A stretch of DNA of 64,000 nucleotides, from positions 28,573,444 through 28,637,443 of the forward strand of contig JAJKFL010000330.1 of NCBI GenBank assembly GCA_021186555.1. The letters are read 5' to 3'. The translations under genes were made by a program, and so were the position numbers. This document shows positions 12,901 through 24,900 of this stretch, piece after piece. Below the pieces are notes generated by a model. It searched no databases. It worked only from the letters and a program-made list of their open reading frames with translations, and was not told where the DNA came from. The stretch's first letter is position 1, and each line of letters starts with the position of its first letter. This DNA comes from Reticulitermes speratus. Lineage: Eukaryota > Arthropoda > Insecta > Blattodea > Rhinotermitidae.

Positions 12901-15900
12901 ATCATCTGGGGCTGTGACTTCATGTGTGGTAGAAATTTACCCACACTGAAAGAACTTGTGCCTCACTGGTTTTGTTTGTTGTAAAAGTTAAAGTTGACCA
13001 TGTCTTTAATTAAGTATGCCACATAGATGTATTGTAGAGTTGAGGTATAACTACATAAGCTTTAGCTTGGCACTAGATAGCGATGATTAGTCACTTTCAT
13101 GGCCCCTGGTGTGCACAGGAAGCTGGGTGGGCCCCACAGCCAGTCTGTACCCTGTGGAAAAAGAAGAATTGAAACCCTAGTTATCTGGTCTCCCAGCTCC
13201 TGCCTATTGACAGCTGTCCTAACTTCATTGTTAGTTGTAGTTCCTATTACAATATGCTGAGGTTATCAGGTTGAAAATAAACTGTTTTTTTTTTTTTTAG
13301 CATATAACAAGGAAGAGCTTGAAGCATACCAGTATGTTGAACAACTTGCATATCTCATAACAGAAAAGGTGAAATTTCTAGGGGAAGGGAAAGAACCCGT
13401 GTCTCCTGTACAAATTATGGCCATTCAAATTGAGGTAAGATCAAATCTGGATATGACGTACAAACGGAGCTGCAAGAGTCTTTGATTAAGACGGTATTTG
13501 CCATGGCGTAGTAGTGTGCCTTGTGTCATTACCATCCGGATCAGGGTACAGTGATCCTTCATCCAGCAAGGTGGTAAGGAGGAGTGATCATGGTATGTTG
13601 GGCCTAAAGTGCATACATTTTTGGACATGAACATTTACACGGTGGTTGGGTAGCCAGTGCTGCCATCTGTCATGGCAGTTGAGTGAGTAACCACCTGCAT
13701 TTATCCACATGTATTTAAATTCTTCAGCATTCAGTAGAAAATGTGTCCCTATTTTTAATTATTTTCAACCACATATAATCAAAACTGTGATGGGTGAGGA
13801 GTTACTCTGTGTAAATTACAATAGAACCCCACTTAACGTTCAGTTCCAGTGCTCCCATGTCAGTATTCTGTTTTAAAATTTCCTGTAGTTAAGGTTTCTG
13901 ACAGTTTATTGTTCATATCTACTGCTCCTTAAAGAAGCCTTAACTGGGGGCTACATAGACTGTGTTAATTGTGTAGCAGCAATAAGCAGTAAACAGGATG
14001 CAGTGGAACTCAATGAGACAGTCCTTGCCAGGAAGTTGTAGTGTGCGTGCATAGCATTGTTTTAACGCCCTGCCTGTGTGTTCATAAGAGGTATTTTTTG
14101 GTCAACATAACCACCCCCAGAAGAGAAATGTTTTACAGGAGTTGTAGTTACATGGAGGTAAAAGTAAAGTTGTCACTGTGCACACCATGAAGACGTATGG
14201 GGACTGATGGTGTAGCTCCATTCATTCTTAACCTCGGCACTAGATGGAGGTGAGTGGTCAGCTTCACAACCTGGGCACTTTACTCATGAAGAAAGGGCCC
14301 CTGTTATCCATTGAATAGGCAGCTGGGTAGACCCCAGAGCCAGTCTGGACAGTGGAGAAGGGAAACATCTCTTTCTTTTGCCAGGAATGGAACCGTGACT
14401 TGTAAGACATCAAGCCCATGTCCTAGTCACTGTACCAACTGAGCTATCCCACTTCCAGCTACATGGAGGTAGAAATTCTAATTTAATGTCATTACAGTGA
14501 TTTACACGACTTTTTTCAAATAAGTTTACTACCTACAGGTATTTAAAATTTAGCAACAATTCTGTAGCATATCTTATGCCAAATGTAGAATAATCTTGTT
14601 TACATTGTTATAATAGAAATGTAATTCATAGCAGTAGTTAAGGTTTATGTGGTAAACTGTTGTATCAGGAAGTAAATGGTTGCCCTGACCAAATGCGTGT
14701 TGCAAAGCTTTAGAACTTACGTTTCCATGAAGAAAAGGTGTGACCAGATTATTGAAAACAAAAATTATTTGAGAAGTGTAAGGTTTAGATGATCCATATG
14801 CATACATACAGGTTTGAACAAATCTGAAGCAGCATATGTCCATGGTGCCTGGTATTTTCATTGTAACACCTACTGCTATTTATGGAATTGTTAAGTTATT
14901 CTGATAAATTTCAAAATTCATGTCTTGAACACTGAAGGTTTAGCAGTTGGGAGAAAAGTATGGAATCTTGTGATTGGCATCAATAATTTTTTTATATGGT
15001 AATGCTGAATAATAAGTGATTTGCTAACAAGACGTCAGAACCTGTTAAATTCTGTGTCCACATGCACACTTATGTATGACATTTTAAGTACAGTATGTTT
15101 ACAGATGAAGAAATTAGTTTGTTGTGGTACTTCTCCTTCTGAAGTCGATTCTAATGTTTCTGTTCTCATCTCAGTCTGATGTGAGTCAGAAAAATTGATT
15201 ATTGAATATACACAATATACCTTTACAGGCTCAAAGACTGCACACACTACTTTGATGAAATGCCTTTCCCGTAGTGTTTTGTATTTGTTGTTATCCTGAG
15301 CAAAACGTTGAATGTTGAACATCTGATCTCATAAATTGGTTTTTTGACAGTGGTGTGACAAGGCACTGGAGACCATTTATTTGGATTCTATCCATCATCC
15401 CAGTTTTTTATACAAGCTCAGCTTTCCACAAGTGGTTCCATATCCATCTTCAAGTGAGGAAGATGAGAAAAAACTTTACACTGTTAGGTTGCTAGATAAA
15501 AGTGCTCTTATAAACCTTTGACCTCTAGATAGAATTCTCATATACTGGGCACAGGGACGCAGCAGAGTGGGAACTTCATACACTTGCCACCTGAAGATTG
15601 AAACAGAACCCATTTCCAAAATATTTTTATGTAAAGAACTAGGACAGTTGACATAGTCCAGGTAAATAGCCTTAGATTGAAAGATTTATACAGTTTCTTA
15701 AACTACATTCCTATTCTTCATGCAGAGTTGAATGTTATATAAACCTTTTCAGTTGCATATTCTCACAAGATTTTTGTTTGAAATGTTTTAATGCCACCTG
15801 AAGATTTTATTGTTACATAAGTCAGGTAAACAGTTTGAAAAACCATCTATTGAGAGTTCTCGTGTAAAGTCAGTACATGTATTGCTAGAAGTGTAATAAA

Positions 15901-18900
15901 TCGTGCATTGTCAGTAGGTGCTTGAAGGATGTTTTGAAACTTCACGTGTTTGAATGCGAACAAATGACACCATAATGTTACTTTACATAACCTACAACAA
16001 ATAACTGCAACATTTGTAGAAGTGTTGTACAGATTAGTAGAAGGTTGTTAGGTATCTTTATTTATGTTACAGACACTGGTGTCAGCTTGGCATGCAGGTG
16101 CCCTGTCACAACCTTACCTATCCAACTGGCTGAGTGACACAGGGGCGGAGCTTGCACGGCTCGAACAGGCGGCTGCACCTGATGGCTGGGCGTGTGAATG
16201 GGATAGGTACGGTATCCAATTTAATAGCACATATTCGATAACAACTGCTGTACCTGTCTGTCTCCCCATGCAGTATAATCCCTGCAGCTTCATGGACACA
16301 TCATTACTGCTAATGCCAAATGGATAATGATATAATGATATAGAATCTGGACTAGTAAGGAATTTTTCAGTTACTTTGTAAATGTGGTCTTGTGTATTGT
16401 GGAGAGGACACAATGTGAGTAACTCAGGACTGAACAAACCCATAAAAAGGTAATTGAGTTAAAAGATGTATGCTGATGCTGAATTACAAGAGGCAAGTTT
16501 CCATCAAGCAATCTCTACGTTGGCAGACTGGAGAAGGCATCCTGGAGAGCACCATCATCCTTCACTGTCAACAAAACATCCGGAAACAAGGGTACAGTAA
16601 TGAAAGAGGTGAGGACATGTAGCTCATTTCATCATCTCTATTGCTTCTAACATGAATACATTTTTATAGCTTTCAAAATTATTTTTCTTTTACTGTTGGA
16701 TTGTTGTTGAAATATACCAAACCAAATGAATGTCACGTAAATGTAAGAAATATTAAAACGTGCTGCCTTTAATATTGGTCAAGCTTCAGACAAAAAAGCT
16801 TTGGAAGTAGTCTTACATTACATTGTATCTTCAAGATTTATGCTCTGGTCTTCTTCAACAGGAATTCATCATGGAAGTGAAAGATCTACACACTTTGGTG
16901 GCCATCCAGTCATGTGGTATCTTGTTCTTTCCATTGTTTTGACAGAATGTGCCTTTTATGTGAATTAAAATGCTTGGTGTTACTATACAACATCAAGCAT
17001 CAGAATATCTTTGTTACATTTGGTAAGAACAAGGTATCATTGGCAGAACAGCTTAAAGATGTCGAATCATCATGGAAGTTCTCCTGCATTGTCAATTTGA
17101 TGTAACGTCTCATTACAACCGGACAGAAGATTTCTCTCTCCTGAAATGTGCTCTGTTTTTCTGAACTGTGTGTGTATAACAAATAAGCTGGTTACTGAAT
17201 GAAATGCTTTTGGATTAACAGTGATTATAGTTATTGCAGTACAGTGTTTCAGATGTAAGGTTCTCAAGGCAGTGACTATGAAGGTAGCTGTCTCCTGGGA
17301 CATGACACCACATAGTTTAGTAAATAGGTACCAACATTTTGGATGAACCTGCTACCTTCACTTCGCCCTTCGCAAAGGTAGACACAGGATTCAGACTGGA
17401 ATTAGGTCAGTTCTACCCTCAAAAGCTATACAGGGTGATTCATGGCTTAACCTTGAGCGTACAGCCTTTTAAACTCCATGTTTCTGCTGGGACTGGAGCA
17501 CTGTTCAATTTAAATGCCCAGTGCAGGACAGTGTTTTTCCTTTTGGACAAAAAGCACATACATGTAATGAGACAGTGTTGTCCCGTTCATCTGTAAAAGG
17601 TTAATGTTTTCACTGTAGGATCCTATTCCCTAGGGCATTTCCAGTCAAAAATGTCATCACAGTCATAGGTCCAGTTGTCAAGGGCTATATATTACTATTA
17701 TTGGAATGTTAAAAGAAAAGAATAAATGAGCAGGTGTTTACATAAAATATTTATTGTTGAATTTTCAATAAATGTGAATGGCTACGCTTAGCTTCAGTAC
17801 ACATTCTGGCATATCTGTGAATGAAGCGGGTCATGTGTGTCAGTTCGTGAGGATTGGTGCACGTGTTTGTGAGTGGGTATGGTGGACTGTTATTTACTGA
17901 AACAAAAGGATCTCTTTAAGACCTTGATCGCCTGTGTGTGTGTGTTTTTATGTTTGTTTGTTTTTTTGCTTGTTTGTGTTTGTACATGTGTGTGGGTGCG
18001 CGCGCACATGTTTTGCCTGCATCTGTGAAGGCAGCATGAAATGCTGCTGCAGGGGATGTAGGAAATCTTAATTCAGCAGCAATTGTGACTATATATTTTA
18101 TGCATTTTAACATACACTGTGAGCACAGTGAAATCATTTTATGTAGTTTAACATGTCTGTTGTTATAGCCAAAAGCATTTCAAATTGCCATATTCTGCAT
18201 GTACTAGAAGTTTTATTGACTTACAGGCAGCTGGCTGTAATTTTTGAATAATGTTTTTGTTCTGTAAGTCAATATAGCATCACTGTCTAGTATAAATAAC
18301 AGAATTTAGTAAAGTAACCATGCTTGTTGTCCTTTATTATTTTGAAATGTGCAAGATTGGTCTTCTGAATGGATCCTTTCATGTTTAATTTTGTTACAAC
18401 ATATACCACCTGGGTCACATAAAAGATTCACGTTAATTTTTTATTCTATACTATTTGAAAGCTTACTCAAAATGACTATTATCTGAACTTCAGTTCCTTT
18501 TAAAATTCAGGTGCACCATGTGAAACAGAGGGTGTCATTTGCAGCGTTTTGTATCCTTAATATTATCTGTTGTAATGGGGTTGAAGTAAAGTGGGCACCC
18601 CTAAAATGTTCGTGAAGTCCCCCACTCTTGAAAATTGTAGTGGTATATTAGGAAATGAACCTCGATTACATGCATGGTGTTTGCATACATACACACTTCT
18701 TCGTTTTAAACACACACTGTGTACATGTTCTTTCTTGTTAATAATGTATATTATAAAGTGATGTCCAGATTAAATTCTGTAATCCGGAAAATACTGATTA
18801 CACTTTGGCAGGATCTAGAGGTAGGGTACCTCATTTATCAGGGTTTATTTTCAAACTTCAGGGGGAAGAAGACATTAACTCATACTTTATAGCTTCCATT

Positions 18901-21900
18901 TTGGGTAGATTCAGGTTTTGTGTTTGAAATAATGCCATACGTTACTATAGGAGAACCTAGAATTGAATGTCTTTTCATGCATACACACAACTATTTACTA
19001 ACAACATGTGAAGGAAACGTTGCATACTGAATCCATGTATTATGAAGCACAACAGGTTTTATATGCCACTGAAATTTAAAAATGTATTTCACATACATTT
19101 TCAGAGAGCCTAAGTACATCTTATAAGAATTTTAATGTAAAAGTTTAAAACAGCCATTTTGTTTAAGAAGTGAAATTCCCCCAACAACTTCAAGTTTATA
19201 CTTTCAACATCAAATTTGATTGAAATCTAACGTTTTATTAGAGTACCTGAAAGGTAATGCTCCTTTGCATGCACATAAATATAAATCATTCGTTGCAGTT
19301 AATGAAATGAAGTGGTTTACAATTGGTGTGAGAGGAAGGCATATGAATAATAAGTGATATTTGAGCTGTTCAATGCAGTGCAGTGCATATGAGGATTATT
19401 GTCTTCTGGGATGTGACATCATGTAGTCGGGTAAATGTTTACAGACATTTGAGAGAAACATCCAAGCTTTATTTTCACAAAATTATATATTTTAGTCCTA
19501 TCTGATGGAAGCATTTTCTGCTAGAAATTTTAATTTTGTTATTACATTAGGTATGAAAGCATTCCCGAATTCAAATAATTTATTCCCTTAATTAGTTGCT
19601 GACATTTTTACACAAAAACTGTGGTGTGTTTTTGTGATATTGTTCATTCTATAGGAGTCCAATCTTGTGTAATCATTATATGAAGTATGTACGGAAGCTT
19701 GAGAAGGAAATTTATGTTTAATACCAATGGACATTATCTCATGCTATGACCAAACATTAAGATAAAATCTAATCTGCTCTAACATTTCCTTAAACAAAGC
19801 AAGGATGGGTTGAAAATGTATCGTAAGGAAAGTTGATACCCATTTACTCAAAAACATCTGTTCATTTGTTAAAGGAAGATAGTGTTTCAATGTAGTTTGG
19901 ACCAAGTGCGTAATTTGGAGGACTGCAGGCTGGTCTGTTTATTTTTTTGACCAGAATAAGATGATGCAGCTTGGTTGGTTGTTGGTATCAGCCCACCCAA
20001 GCTTCATCTTGAGTTTCAGTGAAATTGTACCTTACGTCTTAGTGGACTGTGCTGTATGATCGACACTCCGCGTTGGAGAATGGTGTTCGATAAGCCTTGC
20101 AACTACCTACACAGAGTGTGTGCCCACAGTGCTTGCTGTGTGAATGCATTCTGGTGTGGTTGTTGGGTTTATTGTCACATCAGGACAGTTGGCCTACAGG
20201 TAATGACTTCTCTCTTACAGTGCAGCTCTGTATGAAGTGTTTGTGCAAATTTGATATTGTACATTTTCTGCGCAGTTGTCTTATATAAATATGTTTTTCT
20301 CCAATTAACTGCACAATTGATTTTTTATTGCTTCTACATGTTTCAGCTGAGAACCACAGCCTCCTTCAGGGAGCTACAAATGTTGAAGATGCATGCCATG
20401 CAGGTTGTCAGTTACGAATGGTAAAATGTTTGTACATATTAGTGTCGTTCATAAATACAGTATTATTAAAATTACATAAAATGTAGTATCCAGACATCTG
20501 GTGATGGAGGATTAGTCTCCAGTTTTTAGTAGAGTGGAGATCACAGGTTATATGAGTGATATGCACCTTGAATAATTATAATCATTCATGGTGCACACCA
20601 CCAGGTGTTTGGATACTACATTTTATGTAATTTTAGTATTTCATTTGTGTTGTAATTTTAATACAATTTTAATAATACTGTATTTATGAATGACACTAAT
20701 ATGTACAAACATTTTACCATTTGTAATTGACAACCTGTGTAGCACGCTCTACATGTCTCCAGCCTTTGTAGCTCCCTGAAGATGGCTGTGGTTTTCAGCC
20801 AAAATATGTAGAAGCAATAAAAAGAAATTGTGCTGTTAGTTTGAGAAAGACTTGTGTATGTTTGTGCAAAATTTCTATCAGCACAACATTGAGAGAATTG
20901 TTTCCTGATGTGTATCACTATAATAATTTATTTTGCATCCGTAAAAACATAATGGAGTGTAATTATTGGAAACATTAGTCTGAACAAGTGAATTGAAACC
21001 TGAGTTACTGGTACAATACAAATGTGCATGGCAGTATTGTTTTATATCCGCCAGCACACCAGTTCAATCTCGGTAAATTGTATGTTGTTCCCAGTAACAC
21101 CTCAGTCTCTAGTGGTGAATTGTTGTATTCCAGCTGTGCCTCAGTTTGTCTTCACAAATCATTATGTGTTCCTGTCATCTCAGTTTGTCTTGGTGAATTT
21201 TATTTTGTTTCCAATATCACCCCAGCTTATTTTGGTGAGTGATGTTTTTCCAACATCATCTCAGTTTGTCTTAGATTGTTTTTTATTCCAAATTATGCCT
21301 GTTTTGTTGAACAAGTTTTGTTCTCAACAACACCTCTGTTGTCATGCTGAGTCATGTTTTGTGCACAGCAACAGCGCAGTTTTTCTTGGTGAGTTGCATC
21401 GTGAAGGATTGAATGGGAATGATGTCACCATCAAGGAATAATCATATTGCTACAATAAATATAGTTAACTAGAGCTGTTGTATTAAGCTGTCTTAAAAGA
21501 CTTCTGAAGTAAGTGCAAATTGCAGAAATGCTAAACTGGAGTTACACTGTAAATACCCAACACTCATTAATGAGTGAAGTCTTTATCTGTAAAGCTTGGG
21601 TTTTTGTAGTCCAAGATTGAGTTTAATGTTATCTGACTGACTGCATTACATATGGGACTTTGACAAAATAATTACAGTTTACTATATCCGGCCTTTTCTT
21701 GTTCTCTCCTTGGCACTATGGTGCACATAGGACACACAAGCGATATTACTATCGCAATACTGTGAGTGGAGAAACACAGTGGGAATACCCAACACAGCCT
21801 GAAGAAGATGTTTGTGGTGGTGGAGAAGCTATGGAACTATGCACCACGCCACCACCACCTCCAGCATCTCCACCAGCAGAGGAAGACATGACACCCAAAA

Positions 21901-24900
21901 CTCCACCACCACCTATCATCTCACAGCAGTCAGAACCAAGTCCACCACCACCTCCACAGATATCTTCTTACAGAGAGAAGGGTTCTTCAAAAGTTTCAGA
22001 TGACAAATCAGACACAGGTTCATCCCAGCACAGGAAAAAGAGGAAAACAGATGGAGAGGTTACGTCAACAAGTTCTGACTCAGCAAAAGATTCAGGAGGT
22101 ATGTTAAATTTAATTTCTTAGAACATAAACAAAAGAAGAAGGGTGCATGTCAGTGAAGGACTCATATTTTCCAGAAGTTTTCTTTGCGTTTGCTTACTGT
22201 TTGGGACCTGGTTTTGATTTTTTGCAGAAACATATCTCTAGACCTTTCATAACTTGTTCCAATTTCAGATCGTTGCTGATACATGTGACATTCTGTATGT
22301 CAGTTTACATAGTTTAAACAGAAAGGTCTCCAGTCTCACCACTCACAGAACCTGAATCTGCATGACAGAATCAGAAAAACAAATTGCAGGTTTTGTATTG
22401 TTAGTGATATTATTCATGCAGTTTTAAAATTATTTGCTCAGGAATGTAGGAAAACCATACAATAATGTCCCAGAAAGTACTGTAGAGATGTGGCAGCTAG
22501 GATTTGTTGAGGTGTATGTATGATGACATCATTTATAGCCTATTACCATTGTTTGAATTCCAGTGTACTTTTTTTTTCAGCTGGTGTAAGCAGTAACTTG
22601 GGTCTTTCCCTTCCTTTGCCTACTGAATCAAGTTCTAGTAACCCAGTACTCCCACCATTGCCTCCACTCCCTCCTCCACCTCCTACTGCTCCCCCTCCAC
22701 CACCCCCACCACCGCCGCCACCTCCACCACCGCCGCCGCCACCACCATCACCACCTTCAGATCTTCCTCCTTTACCACCTAGCTCTCCACCCCTTCCTTC
22801 TTCCCCTCCACCTCTGCCAAGGCTTGAGGATGAGCATGGTGAACCACTTCCACCTGGAGTAGATCCTCCAGAATTACCGTACATTGTAGCAAGACCTCAC
22901 ATACCTCCAGTACCCACATCAACGTCTGGTTCTTATCAAACTCTGTCAGGCATGGCTGCACGTCCACCACCTCCTGGAGCTGCTCCTTACCCACCATTAC
23001 CTCCATCTTCTCCACCTTCTAGGCCACCTGATTCAACAGACTTAGACAGTGGCATTTCAATGATGGCTGAGGAGCAGTTGCCGCTAGGAATTCCACATCC
23101 ACATGCAGTCCAATCGCAGTACCTGATGAATAATGCTTATCAAGTAAGCACAGTTACAGCTACAACTATGTATGGCTTAATATATTGGAAGCATGTACAA
23201 CTTGAATTGACCAATATTTATCACACAGGTGGGGACTTTATCATGTGACTAAAGATTTTATAATCATTTAGTGTAGAGTTTCAGTAGTTTCTTAAATCAT
23301 TTATGTTAAACAAAAATTTGGAAAATTTTGCCAGATAATGTTCACTCACAAGTTCTTCAAGAGAGGTCAGCCTAGAATATCTAAGAAACTCAGGTTTTGA
23401 AAAACTGTGACAGGTACCCCAAACAGTGTGTACAATTGTCAAGTGAAGGTGAATATGAGAACATAATATTAAAAATGGTTCTTGATAGGGTGAGAGGTTG
23501 TGGACTGTATTCATCTAGCTTAGAAAAAATGTCCAGTGGTGAGATCTTGCAAATGTGGTAAAAAATCTTTTTGTACAATAAAAGAGGGAATTTCTTACCA
23601 CATGAGCAGCTGTCAGCTTCTGAGTAAGAACTTTGCTTTCCAAGATTTTTGGTTAATGCTAGTTCGATTACCTTAAACTGGAAGCACTGGCCATTTGAGC
23701 TTCATTTATATATCATAAGAGATGAAGTGTGCATGTGCATGCATGTGTGTAGTGTATTTCCAGAGATTGAGAGGATATCACATTGCAATGCACAGCTACT
23801 TTTTCATATGCTCCTCAAGTGTAATGGCAGTTTGTCTGATATAGAAACATAACATTTAGATTTATTGATGAAAGACTGAGACAGTTCGATGTCCTCTTCA
23901 AGGTTAGCTTCATACTCTGCATTTTTGTCTCAGGCATCAGTGGTTTCATCGAGCAGCCACAATGCAGGTGGTAGCATACCTTCTATAAGCATGGCAGGTG
24001 CAGCAGTTGAATATGGTCCAGTGCCATATGTTGGTGCCATGTCTATGCCCATGCCTAGTGCCCATATCATCTCACGTCCTGCAGCCAAGAAGTCAGCAAT
24101 TTCACTTCATGCTGAGCTGGATTCCTTCTACTCAGATCTGGCCTCTTTGGAATCCTCTGGAGCCATACAATCTAGCATACAAGAAAATTTTAATGAGCCA
24201 AATAATCCAAATTTTGAACCAAGTGTAGTAGCAGGGGGAATATCAACAGGATCAACACTACATGATATTTCGGCACAGCCAGGCCCTTCAAGTTTCTACA
24301 TTCAAACACCCAGTGTAACTGCAGATATGGATATAACGCCAGCCATTAGTAAACCAGCAGACTCAGCTGCTGTAGAACATCCGAGGAAAAAGAAGAAGGT
24401 AAAGTAGAGACTGGTCAGTTATGTTGACGTAATATCCGTTATTGTGCTTTATGTTTGGAATGTCTGTAGACAGAATTGCTGAAGCTTGGCTCTTCTGACA
24501 GAATGAGCTTCTTTTAAAGTTTGTGCAGAAAGTTTTTAAAATTTTGAGTATATTAAACTTGTACACAATTTAGAATATAGAAGGGAAGAAAGCATGCTCT
24601 GCCTTTTAAGGAAACTAGAGGTTCGTAACCATCCTCGTATGAACCTTCCACTGGACCATATCCTCAGTCACATCCTCTTTCTTTAAGAATGATATTAGTA
24701 TTACCCTCTTGTCTGTGCCTAGATCTCCAAAGTGGTGTCATCGCATTTTCTGACTAAAATTCTGTATGCATTTCTCTTCTTTTGATGTACCGTACATGCT
24801 CCAACAACCTCATCCTTTAGTTTTAGACATTCTAAAGTAAAAAGAGAGTTCCAAAGTCGGAGACCATGTCCATTTGTCCATCTTTGACCTAGTGTCAGAC

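Larger units (their letters stand above)
16207..21730 (+). other. FNBP4: FNBP4 intron 8 (5.5 kb)
   Basis: No exon can be supported. It holds a dispersed repeat (17275-17345 and 19395-19450), a TG/TTTG-rich tract near 17935-17998, the large Penelope-like inverted repeat at 20300-20860 and a degenerate tandem repeat at 21055-21400. Confidence 0.7.

Noticed and set aside
14395-14460. tRNA gene on the minus strand
   Set aside because: The boxes are present, but the sequence does not fold as a full tRNA by eye and it is the head of a SINE with target duplications.
22543-22884. Poly-glycine open frame on the minus strand
   Set aside because: It is the reverse of the FNBP4 polyproline exon and has no independent support.
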